The position numbers and the translations under genes were made by a program. From JANOAR01 sp031411235 (GTDB lineage: Bacteria > Verrucomicrobiota > Verrucomicrobiia > Verrucomicrobiales > Verrucomicrobiaceae): a stretch of 13,241 nt of DNA. The DNA lies in assembly GCA_031411235.1 (NCBI GenBank), contig JANOAR010000259.1, positions 1 to 13,241 on the forward strand, written 5' to 3'. Below, piece by piece: positions 7,597 through 13,241 of this stretch (the stretch's first letter is position 1; each line of letters starts with the position of its first letter). Below the pieces are notes generated by a model. It saw only the letters and a list, made by a program, of their open reading frames with translations, had not been told where the DNA came from and did not search any database.

Positions 7597-7605
7597 CTCC
7601 CGCCC

Positions 7606-8145
7606 ATGGCTGCTCTACCCACTCCCGCCGCGCCTGATGTCGAGCGTGTGCTATGCATCGACCCCGCGCTGCGAAACACAGGCTACGCCGTGCTGGAGCG
7701 CGTGGGCCGCGAGACTCGGCTGATCGTCTGCGGCGTCATTTCCAACAAGCCCAAGCTGCTACCCAGCGGCTGCCTCGTCGCCATCCGCCAGGGCTTATGC
7801 GAGGTGATCACCGCACACGCCCCCACGGTCTGCGCCATCGAGTCCACCATCTTTGTGCAGAGCTACAAAACGGCCATCGTCCTGGGCTCGGCGCGTGGAG
7901 CCTGCCTCATCGCTGCTGCCGAGCACGGCCTCGCCATCTATGAATACGCCCCGCGCGAGGTGAAACAAGCCGCCGTGGGCAAGGGCGCAGCGGCCAAGGA
8001 GCAGGTCGCCTTCATGATCCGCTCCATGCTGCGCCTGCGCGAGACGCCCCCCGCCGACGCGGCGGATGCCATTGCCGTGGGCCTCGCTCATTTTCAAAAT
8101 GCCGATGCGGGCCGAGCCCTCCAAGTCGAGCGACGGCGCGTGTGA
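7606..8145 (+). CDS. ruvC: Holliday junction resolvase RuvC
   Basis: RuvC is the dimeric, magnesium-dependent endonuclease that cuts Holliday junctions during recombinational repair, usually with the RuvAB branch-migration motor. The 179-residue product has the RNase H-like fold signatures CIDPALRNTGYAVL (Asp19), CAIESTIFVQSYKTA (Glu79), the junction-contacting VKQAAVGKGAAAKEQV (119-134) and PADAADAIAVGLAH with Asp151 and Asp154. All four catalytic acidic residues are therefore present. An N-terminal extension of about a dozen residues precedes the first strand relative to E. coli RuvC; a start further in is possible, but no better ATG exists before the Asp19 strand. ruvA and ruvB are not in the window; the gene sits nine bases after the DoxX gene, an unusual setting. 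Confidence 0.95.
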   Translation: MAALPTPAAPDVERVLCIDPALRNTGYAVLERVGRETRLIVCGVISNKPKLLPSGCLVAIRQGLCEVITAHAPTVCAIESTIFVQSYKTAIVLGSARGACLIAAAEHGLAIYEYAPREVKQAAVGKGAAAKEQVAFMIRSMLRLRETPPADAADAIAVGLAHFQNADAGRALQVERRRV

Positions 8146-8234
8146 GAGAGAGTGATGAAGTCACTAGCCAACAGTGGCGTGTTCCGTCATAATCCGCGCC
8201 GCTCGACACCCTTTGTTAACTATCCATCATCGTC

Positions 8235-9185
8235 ATGAACCGCACCGCCGCCTGCCTCGCCCTTGTTTTTCTGAGCCTCCACACCCGAGCCCAGGAGACC
8301 ACTGCTCCTGATCCCAAGGGCTTCGAGTTTAAAGACGGCGACCGCGTCGTGCTGCTTGGCAGCACCATCATCGAGCGCGACCAGCGCTACGGGCATCTTG
8401 AGACGGCGCTGGCGCTGGCACTTGGGGACAAGACCATCAGTGTGCGTAATCTTGCCTGGAGTGGCGACACCGTCTTCGGCGATGCACGCTCCTACTTTGG
8501 CCCGCCCAGCGAGGGCTTGCAGCGGCTAGCGGCGCATCTGGATTTGCTGAAGCCCACCGTCGTGCTCGTCTGCTACGGCACCGACTTGGCTCACGATGGG
8601 CTGAAAACGCTGCCTGCCTTCCTCACAGGCTACCGGGCGCTGCTCGACGAAGTGCGCGAGAAAGCCCCCGGCGTGCGCCTCATTTTGATGCCGCCCGTGC
8701 CGCTGGAAACACTGCCTGCGCCGCTGCCCGACCAGACCGCTGCCAACAAAAACCTCGCCCTGCTGCGCGACGCGCTGGCCAAGTTTGCCAAGACACAGAA
8801 CGCCTTTTTCATCGACACCTTTGAAGCCATGGGTGGCACCCCGAGGAGCGGCATCACCGAGCGTCCCCTCACGGAAAATGGCGTCCACTACACCGAGGCA
8901 GGCTACCGCGTGCTGGTAGGAAAAATCGTCGCAGCGCTGGGGCTCAAAATGACCGCGACAGCACCCGCAGCCGCCGAGGAGCTACGCCGTGCAGTCGTCG
9001 CCAAGGACACACTTTTCTTCAATCGCTGGAGGCCACAAAACGAGACCTACCTCTTCGGCTTCCGCAAGCATGAGCAAGGCCAGAACGCCAAAGAGATCCC
9101 CATGTTCGACCCACTCATCGAAGCCGCCGACAAGCGCGTGCAAGAACTAAAAGTCGCCGCGCTAGCTTCCGGGAAGCAGCCTTGA
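8235..9185 (+). CDS. Exported SGNH/GDSL-like protein with altered catalytic residues
   Basis: The 316-residue product has a signal peptide (about residues 1-20) and an SGNH-hydrolase-like core. The usual GDS block reads LGSTIIERDQRYGHLE (41-56), so the serine nucleophile position holds threonine. Block II keeps the glycine (WSGDT, 76-80). Block III reads YGTD (114-117), aspartate in place of the usual asparagine. Block V reads NGVH (215-218), with asparagine in place of the catalytic aspartate and the histidine kept. The C-terminal part carries RPQNETYLFGFRKHEQG (266-282) then NAKEIPMFDPLI, a motif I recall from PVC-bacterial proteins of this type. It may bind carbohydrate or act by another mechanism; ordinary esterase activity is doubtful. 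It stands alone, 89 bases after ruvC and convergent with the PIN toxin gene. The leader has no Shine-Dalgarno sequence. Confidence 0.8.
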   Translation: MNRTAACLALVFLSLHTRAQETTAPDPKGFEFKDGDRVVLLGSTIIERDQRYGHLETALALALGDKTISVRNLAWSGDTVFGDARSYFGPPSEGLQRLAAHLDLLKPTVVLVCYGTDLAHDGLKTLPAFLTGYRALLDEVREKAPGVRLILMPPVPLETLPAPLPDQTAANKNLALLRDALAKFAKTQNAFFIDTFEAMGGTPRSGITERPLTENGVHYTEAGYRVLVGKIVAALGLKMTATAPAAAEELRRAVVAKDTLFFNRWRPQNETYLFGFRKHEQGQNAKEIPMFDPLIEAADKRVQELKVAALASGKQP

Positions 9186-9224
9186 GTGGGACGAGCGCAG
9201 CATACGGCGGCAGAACCCTTCCGG

Positions 9225-9647
9225 TTAATCCACCCAGTTCGCATATCGAAGCCCAGGCACCTGTGCAAAGTCCACGGAATTCCGTGTGAGTAATAGCGCG
9301 TCGTGAGCAAGGGCGATGCAGGCGATTTTCAAGTCCAAGGTGCCTATGCGCGCACCTGCCTTGCGGAACTTCACAAACAAGTCTGCCGATTCCACGTCCC
9401 ATAGAAACATGGCCCACTTCGAGAAAATCTCTACGCTCTGATGAAGCCGATGATAGACCTGGATTTGATCGTGGGAGTTTTTAGTGCGGCGGTTCAACTC
9501 AGAAAGCCAGCCGCGCATGGATTCTTCAATGCTAACCACCGTCAAAGCCGCATCTTCGGCTGACTCCTGCATTCTCTTTCGCAGGCGTTGTCCGCGCTCT
9601 GAGGCGCTGAGAAATTCCCGGATCATGTTGATATCAAGAACCAGCAC
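9225..9647 (-). CDS. VapC-like PIN-domain toxin
   Basis: PIN-domain toxins of type II toxin-antitoxin modules are magnesium-dependent ribonucleases that stop translation when the antitoxin is lost. From a GTG at 9647 the product is 140 residues: LVLDINMIREFL (first acidic residue, Asp5), SIEESMRGWL (Glu41/Glu42), IGTLDLKIACIALAH (Asp105), and TRNSVDFAQVPGLRYANWVD (Asp126 and the usual VapC ending). All expected acidic positions are filled, so it is probably active. The frame is open further upstream, but that part overlaps the antitoxin gene and encodes no PIN sequence; the first ATG downstream would remove Asp5. The GTG overlaps the antitoxin end by 14 bases and is preceded by AAGGAAGGAG, 12 bases away, the only strong Shine-Dalgarno-like sequence in the window. 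It converges with the SGNH-like gene, 39 bases apart. Confidence 0.85.
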   Translation of the reverse strand: MLVLDINMIREFLSASERGQRLRKRMQESAEDAALTVVSIEESMRGWLSELNRRTKNSHDQIQVYHRLHQSVEIFSKWAMFLWDVESADLFVKFRKAGARIGTLDLKIACIALAHDALLLTRNSVDFAQVPGLRYANWVD

Positions 9648-9861
9648 GATCCGCTTCGACTCCTTCCTTGTCCCATGTTTGAGTTTTCCTCCACGCCTCA
9701 CCTGCATCCATGGCGTCGTCGAATAGGGTGTCATTCGCAAACATCCCAAACGTGCTCATCCAGCCTTTCCCAGAGGCTTCAGGCTGCATGGGCTGACTGA
9801 TTTTCATGACAGCCATATCATGCTCCAGTGCTTCCACGCGCTCGACTAATGATCTATTCAT
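9634..9861 (-). CDS. Antitoxin of the PIN toxin module
   Basis: This 75-residue protein lies directly upstream of and overlaps the PIN toxin gene, the normal order for a type II module. The N-terminus forms a short amphipathic helix (VERVEALEHDMAVMK, about 6-20). The second half, FANDTLFDDAMDAGEAWRKTQ (42-62), matches a pattern often seen in antitoxins paired with PIN toxins: a stretch with a small-residue turn, then DPLFDEAM and an Arg-rich helix. The C-terminus is acidic, and I see no clear DNA-binding domain, so autoregulation of the kind seen for ribbon-helix-helix or AbrB antitoxins is uncertain. The start is the only ATG that gives the whole helix. The upstream gene on the strand, the NIPSNAP protein, ends 83 bases away. 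Confidence 0.78.
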   Translation of the reverse strand: MNRSLVERVEALEHDMAVMKISQPMQPEASGKGWMSTFGMFANDTLFDDAMDAGEAWRKTQTWDKEGVEADRAGS

Positions 9862-9867
9862 GGCGGC

Positions 9868-9896
9868 AGAATAGGATACTTAATAGGCTACGGCAA
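9868..9896 (-). promoter_or_regulatory. Possible promoter of the toxin-antitoxin module
   Basis: On the minus strand, TTGCCG (9896-9891) and TATTCT (9873-9868) are separated by 17 bases; each matches four of six positions of the sigma-70 boxes. Only six bases separate the -10 box from the antitoxin ATG, so transcription would start at or next to the start codon and the message would be leaderless. The call is weak because the boxes are only partial matches. Confidence 0.35.
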
Positions 9897-9944
9897 TGAG
9901 TTCTCAGCTCCGCCATTCCTGGCTGCTTCTAGATCCCCACGCCC

Positions 9945-10733
9945 TTACTTGATCGGCGAGAAGTCCGTGGGCTTCATGTAGATGCTTTTCACGCCTTCGC
10001 TCAGGGGCTCGATGGTGAGTGAGCCGCCTGCGGCTTTTTCACTGGCGGCGCGGGCTTCGATCCAGAGGGGGTCGGCGCGGAAGGCGGCGAAGGAGGCTTG
10101 GCCGGCTTCCTTGCTGGCGTGGGCGAGGACGTAGATGAGCTGTGTGGCGGCACCGTCGGCGGCATCGCTGGGGGTGGTGTAGAGCACATTGGTCATGCCG
10201 TGTTTTTCAAACAGCTTGCAGGTGTGGTCGCGGAAGCGAGCCAGCAACGCGGTGCGACGAGCTTCGTCGGGGCAGATGTAGGTGCGCAGTTCAAAGGTGC
10301 GCTCGGGGCTCGCGGCCGTGAGCTTGAGCATGGGCGAGAAGTCGGTGGCCGTGCCGAAGATGGACTGGGGCTTCTTGGCTAAAATCTTGCCATTGGCCTC
10401 GCTGGCGGCTGCGGCTGCCTTCCAGTCGGGATCGGAAACAAAGGCTTTCCACGACTCCTTGGCGGCGTCGCGGCTCTTGTGGGCGACGAAGTAAATGAGG
10501 GTCGTCTCGGAGCCGTTTTCGACATCCACAGGCACCCAATAGCCGATGTTTTCCATGCCATGTTTTTCAAACAGCTTGCAGGTGTGCTCGCGAAAGCGCT
10601 TCAGCAGATCGGGTAGTTTGCCGGGGTTGGTGGTGTAGATGCGCAATTCATAGGCGCGGGTGTCGGCGGCGGTGGCGGGCATGGCGAAGGCGAGGAGCAG
10701 GAGGGTGGAGAGAAGTAGAGCGATGGATTTCAT
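9945..10733 (-). CDS. Secreted protein with two tandem NIPSNAP domains
   Basis: The 262-residue product begins with a signal peptide (MKSIALLLSTLLLLAFAMPATAA, about 23 residues) and carries two NIPSNAP domains, which have a ferredoxin-like dimeric barrel fold. The first starts at RAYELRIYTTNPGK (26-39), the second at RTFELRTYICPDEARR (145-160); each is followed by FRxHTCKLFEKHGM (47-60 and 167-180), exactly 120 residues apart, and each ends near a TDFSP motif. NIPSNAP proteins have no settled enzymatic role in bacteria; dimeric barrels often bind small hydrophobic molecules or heme. The start at 10733 is chosen because it gives the signal peptide; the open frame extends upstream through the heptad repeat, which is probably noncoding. 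It is divergent from the kinase gene at 10901 and lies upstream of the toxin-antitoxin module on its strand. No Shine-Dalgarno sequence precedes the ATG. Confidence 0.88.
   Translation of the reverse strand: MKSIALLLSTLLLLAFAMPATAADTRAYELRIYTTNPGKLPDLLKRFREHTCKLFEKHGMENIGYWVPVDVENGSETTLIYFVAHKSRDAAKESWKAFVSDPDWKAAAAASEANGKILAKKPQSIFGTATDFSPMLKLTAASPERTFELRTYICPDEARRTALLARFRDHTCKLFEKHGMTNVLYTTPSDAADGAATQLIYVLAHASKEAGQASFAAFRADPLWIEARAASEKAAGGSLTIEPLSEGVKSIYMKPTDFSPIK
10201..10226. repeat. First copy of a 26-base direct repeat inside the NIPSNAP gene
   Basis: These 26 bases are identical to 10561-10586, 360 bases away. They encode the HTCKLFEKH part of the second NIPSNAP domain. All synonymous positions are the same in the two copies, while the surrounding domain sequences have diverged considerably. 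Confidence 0.9.
10561..10586. repeat. Second copy of the 26-base direct repeat inside the NIPSNAP gene
   Basis: This is the matching copy of 10201-10226, within the first NIPSNAP domain of the same gene. It keeps the reading frame, because the 360-base spacing is a multiple of three and equals the domain period of 120 residues. Confidence 0.9.
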
Positions 10734-10758
10734 AGCGTGAGTAGAACGGAGAGAATGC

Positions 10759-10800
10759 GAGCATTGAGCATCGAAGATGGAAGATTGAACATCAAGCATC
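10759..10800. repeat. Degenerate heptad repeat upstream of the NIPSNAP gene
   Basis: Six contiguous seven-base units follow a GARSATN pattern (for example GAGCATC, GAAGATT, GAACATC). They sit in the divergent intergenic region between the NIPSNAP gene and the kinase gene, about 25 bases upstream of the NIPSNAP start. Period and general composition recall the heptad array at 1572, but the unit sequence differs. They would lie in or near the NIPSNAP promoter or leader. Confidence 0.65.
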
Positions 10801-10900
10801 AGGTTGCCTGCGGTCGCTTGTGCATCGCCGATTCCGACGTTAGCCGTCACCCTGCCTCGACTTTGCACTGCCTCGCCGTCGGCACCTATCCCCATCTACC

Positions 10901-11992
10901 ATGAGCCGCCGCGACATTTATTACTGGAAGTGTGACCGCCCAGCCGCCTTTCACGGCACCCAGGAGCAGCGCCCACTCGATCCCCAGCTCGAGCCGCAGT
11001 TGCTTGCCGTTTTGCAGGAGCGACTGCGCACGCCGCACATCAAGCTTTCGCCAGCGGCGACCCAGGGCAACCACCTTACCTGGAATGCAGACGTCGCTGG
11101 CGAGGCCATGTTTGTCCGTGTGGAGAACGGCCCCGAGCAGGATGAGCAGCTCGCCATTGAGTCCCAAGTCATGGCCACCGTCGCGGCTACGGGAGTCCGT
11201 GTGCCAAAGGTCTTTGCCGTAGATGCCAGTCGCTCGCAGGTGCCCTTTGCCTGGCAAGTGATGGAGCGCATCCCTTTCCCCGACCTGAATCATTGGCATA
11301 AGGCAGGCACCCTCGCGCATTCGCGTATCGCGTTCGACATCGGTGCAGCCGTAGCCACTTGGCAGACGATTCAGCCCACAGGCTTTGGCCCCTTGGCCCT
11401 GTCTGATGCTCCGGGGAAAAGCGACCTCGTCGGACTGCATGGCCGCTATGCAGACTACTTCCACCTCCGCCTGGAGCAGCACCTGAGCTTCCTGGTGGAA
11501 AAGCAGTTCCTTAGCCGCGAGCAGCGTCTCGACATCGAACAAGCCATCGCCGCGCATCAGCCCCTGCTCCAGCTCGACCACGGCTGCCTCGTTCACAAAG
11601 ACCTCGCGCTTTGGAACATCCTCGGCAGCGAGGATCACATCGCCGCCTTCATCGACTTCGATGACGCCATCTCCGGCGACCCCATGGACGACCTTTCCCT
11701 ACTCGCCTGCTTCCACGATGCCGCGTTTCTCACCCAAGCCTTCGAGGGTTTTCAAACCATTCGTCCCTTGCCCGAGCACCATCGCCAGCGCTTCTGGTTG
11801 CACCTGCTGCGCAACATGATCGTCAAGGCCGTCATCCGCGTCGGCGCAGGCTACTTCGACCGCAGCGATGGCTTCTTCCTCATCGGCGCGGGCAGCAGCG
11901 GTGCGGACTTGCGGCGCGTCACCCACGAGCGCATTGCCCTCGCCTTGCATGGCCTTCGCACCGACGGCGATTTGTCCTTGCTGAAGCCCTGA
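10901..11992 (+). CDS. Aminoglycoside-phosphotransferase-fold kinase
   Basis: The 363-residue product has the APH/choline-kinase fold, which transfers phosphate from ATP to a small-molecule hydroxyl group. The catalytic loop reads LVHKDLALWNIL (230-241), with His232, Asp234 and Asn239 in the HxDxxxxN pattern, and the metal-binding segment reads AFIDFDDAISGDPMDDLSLL (249-268), with Asp252. Upstream, AMFVRVENG (69-77) is the strand that usually carries the ATP-contacting lysine; arginine is present here. Glu87 in AIESQVM fits the conserved helix. Residues 1-45 are an unusual N-terminal segment (MSRRDIYYWK). The substrate is unknown; with these features a sugar, amino-alcohol or metabolite kinase is as likely as an antibiotic-modifying enzyme. 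It is divergent from the NIPSNAP gene and followed after 28 bases by an aldolase gene, suggesting a shared transcript. The start has a C-rich leader with no Shine-Dalgarno motif. Confidence 0.85.
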   Translation: MSRRDIYYWKCDRPAAFHGTQEQRPLDPQLEPQLLAVLQERLRTPHIKLSPAATQGNHLTWNADVAGEAMFVRVENGPEQDEQLAIESQVMATVAATGVRVPKVFAVDASRSQVPFAWQVMERIPFPDLNHWHKAGTLAHSRIAFDIGAAVATWQTIQPTGFGPLALSDAPGKSDLVGLHGRYADYFHLRLEQHLSFLVEKQFLSREQRLDIEQAIAAHQPLLQLDHGCLVHKDLALWNILGSEDHIAAFIDFDDAISGDPMDDLSLLACFHDAAFLTQAFEGFQTIRPLPEHHRQRFWLHLLRNMIVKAVIRVGAGYFDRSDGFFLIGAGSSGADLRRVTHERIALALHGLRTDGDLSLLKP

Positions 11993-12020
11993 GAGCGAGC
12001 CCTCAGTTCGCCTATTCTTT

Positions 12021-12755
12021 ATGTCCCCCTCCCCACCATGCATCGGCACTTGGCTCTCCTTTGGCTCGCCCGCCATCGCTGAACTCGCCGCACTCTCCGG
12101 CTTCGACTGGGTGCTGTTCGATCTTGAACACGGTTGCGAAGCCGAAGCCGCCCTGCCCGGCCAACTGCGAGCCCTGCGCGGCAGCCGCACGCAAGGCATC
12201 GTACGAGTCGGTGCCCCACATCCTGACCAAATCGCCCGCGTGCTCGACTGGGGTGCTCACGGCCTTATGGTGCCGCATGTGAATAGCGCCGCCGAAGCCG
12301 AAGCCATCGTCCAAGCGGCCCATTACGCCCCACGCGGTCATCGCGGTGTATCGCGCACCGTCCGCACCTATGACTATGGTCTGACGCCACCGAGCAACGA
12401 CTCGCCCAAGCCTCTGATCATGGCCCAGATCGAGACCATCGAAGGCGTCAAACATGCCGCCGAGATCGTCAACGTGGAGGGCATCGACGTGCTCTTCGTC
12501 GGCCCGGCGGACATGCAGTACGATCTCAGCCACCGCCCCGCCAGCCCCGTCGGCGACTTCGCCCAATGCCTGCGCACCGTCGTCGCTGCCGCCCAGGCCG
12601 CAGGCAAAGCCTCCGGCATCCTCGTCCGCGACCTCGCCGACGTGCCGCACTATCGCGACCTCGGCTTCACCCATATCGCCGTGGACTCCGACATCGCCAT
12701 CCTGCGCAAGGCTTGGCAGCAAACACGCCTCAAATGTGCGCCCGCTGTGTCTTAG
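12021..12755 (+). CDS. HpcH/HpaI-family aldolase
   Basis: These class II (metal-dependent) aldolases form or cleave carbon-carbon bonds in 2-oxo acids such as 4-hydroxy-2-oxoheptanedioate or 2-dehydro-3-deoxyglucarate, with a TIM-barrel fold. The 244-residue product has GTWLSFGSPAIAEL (9-22), DWVLFDLEHG (29-38) with the catalytic His37, IVRVGA (60-65) with Arg62, GLMVPHVNS (81-89), MAQIETIEGV (134-143) with the metal ligand Glu138, and IDVLFVGPADM (155-165) with the second ligand Asp164. The GHRGVSR segment (106-112) is also typical. Length is near the usual 250-270. All key residues are present. The precise substrate cannot be told from sequence. It follows the kinase gene by 28 bases on the same strand; a kinase and aldolase together would fit a sugar-acid or hydroxy-acid pathway, but no transporter or regulator is present to show which. 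Confidence 0.92.
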   Translation: MSPSPPCIGTWLSFGSPAIAELAALSGFDWVLFDLEHGCEAEAALPGQLRALRGSRTQGIVRVGAPHPDQIARVLDWGAHGLMVPHVNSAAEAEAIVQAAHYAPRGHRGVSRTVRTYDYGLTPPSNDSPKPLIMAQIETIEGVKHAAEIVNVEGIDVLFVGPADMQYDLSHRPASPVGDFAQCLRTVVAAAQAAGKASGILVRDLADVPHYRDLGFTHIAVDSDIAILRKAWQQTRLKCAPAVS

Positions 12756-12822
12756 CGATGAGACTACTTTCAGGCCATCAAGCCTCCGTCACCTCTTCTC
12801 AACTGCGGTTTTATAGGTTCCT

Positions 12823-13241
12823 ATGCGCCTGCTCCTCCTCACTGGGCTACTTGCCTGCGCTACTTGTGGCCAAGCTGCCGCCCCCTGGCACGTACGCGCG
12901 TGGCAGACGGATGAGGGGCTGGCGAGTAATGAGGTCTTCAGTGTCGCGCAGGCGGTGGATGGCGGGATGATCATTGCCGCGCGGGGTGGGCTCTCGCGCT
13001 TCGATGGCTGGCGGCTGCGAGCGGTACCAGTCGAGCTGGCGGCCAATGGCGACCGCACCCTCAGCGCGGCCTTGCCAGCCCGCGATGGTTCTCTGTGGTT
13101 CCTTAATGCCGATGGCATCGGCCAGCAGCGTGGGGGTGCCGAGCAGCCGAGGGTTCCCGTGCGCAAGTTCAATCCTGCGGGGAAACCTTCCGCTTTTTTT
13201 GAGCACCGCGATGGCAGTGTGTGGCTTTGTTTTGAGGGTGG
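12823..13241 (+). CDS. Two-component-regulator-type propeller protein, N-terminal part (cut by window edge)
   Basis: From an ATG at 12823 a frame stays open to the right edge, giving 139 residues. It starts with a signal sequence (MRLLLLTGLLACATCGQAAA, possibly cleaved at Ala-Ala-Ala or lipidated at Cys12). Next comes WQTDEGLASNEVFSVAQAVD and then ARGGLSRFDGWRL, the first blade of a Reg_prop beta-propeller as in hybrid two-component sensors. Further blade-like segments are DGSLWFLNADGI and DGSVWLCFEG. Such periplasmic propellers usually continue into a Y_Y_Y domain, a transmembrane segment and a histidine kinase, or a DNA-binding output domain; what follows here is outside the window. The start is 67 bases after the aldolase stop, and the leader is T- and C-rich without a Shine-Dalgarno sequence. 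Confidence 0.85.
   Translation, partial: MRLLLLTGLLACATCGQAAAPWHVRAWQTDEGLASNEVFSVAQAVDGGMIIAARGGLSRFDGWRLRAVPVELAANGDRTLSAALPARDGSLWFLNADGIGQQRGGAEQPRVPVRKFNPAGKPSAFFEHRDGSVWLCFEG

Noticed and set aside
9648..9749. An N-terminal extension of the PIN toxin to an upstream ATG at 9749
   Set aside because: It would overlap most of the second half of the antitoxin gene, and the added residues show no PIN-domain sequence; the domain begins at the GTG at 9647.
10734..10895. An N-terminal extension of the NIPSNAP protein to an ATG at 10895
   Set aside because: It would place the obvious signal peptide inside the protein and translate the heptad repeat. The ATG at 10733 gives a normal secreted protein.
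10886..11638. A 250-residue open frame on the minus strand opposite the kinase gene (and similarly 12012-12722 opposite the aldolase gene)
   Set aside because: Both overlap genes with intact catalytic motifs and have no family-like sequence of their own.
10901..11992. The kinase as an antibiotic resistance gene
   Set aside because: The APH fold is shared by many metabolite kinases, and neither a mobile element nor resistance neighbours are present.

Overview
The window looks like chromosomal DNA of a verrucomicrobial (PVC superphylum) bacterium. Pointers are the G+C-rich, closely packed genes, a secreted DUF1549/DUF1553 protein with a CxxCH motif, an SGNH-like protein ending in an RPQNETYLFGFRKHEQG motif, a RuvC with an ESTIFVQSYKTA segment, and a two-component-regulator-type propeller protein. 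The assignment rests on recognised protein families, not on a marker tree; the family of Prosthecobacter and Verrucomicrobium is my best guess.

Left part (1-3579, minus strand): a chaperone cluster in the order dnaK, groES, groEL, with groEL running off the left edge. Both spacers are long (168 and 160 bases). They hold a degenerate heptad repeat, a hairpin, and three tandem small palindromes with compensatory base changes. I see no CIRCE operator. A 331-base gap with a strong hairpin separates dnaK from a 764-residue secreted DUF1549/DUF1553 protein (3911-6205, minus).

Middle part (6388-9185, plus strand): a lipoprotein of the polysaccharide export (Wza-like) family, a DoxX-type membrane protein and RuvC lie close together and may be cotranscribed. 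An exported SGNH-like protein whose usual catalytic serine is replaced follows.

Right part: on the minus strand lie a VapC-like PIN toxin with its overlapping antitoxin gene, and upstream of them a secreted protein with two NIPSNAP domains. Divergent from it, on the plus strand, are an aminoglycoside-phosphotransferase-fold kinase, an HpcH/HpaI-type aldolase and the start of a propeller sensor gene cut by the right edge.

Most of the window is ordinary housekeeping or accessory content. I found no clear undescribed multi-gene system. The most distinctive observations are the covarying palindromes in the groES-groEL spacer, the SGNH-like protein without its nucleophile, the nucleotide-identical repeat inside the NIPSNAP gene, and the near absence of Shine-Dalgarno sequences, with G-poor leaders in front of most starts.
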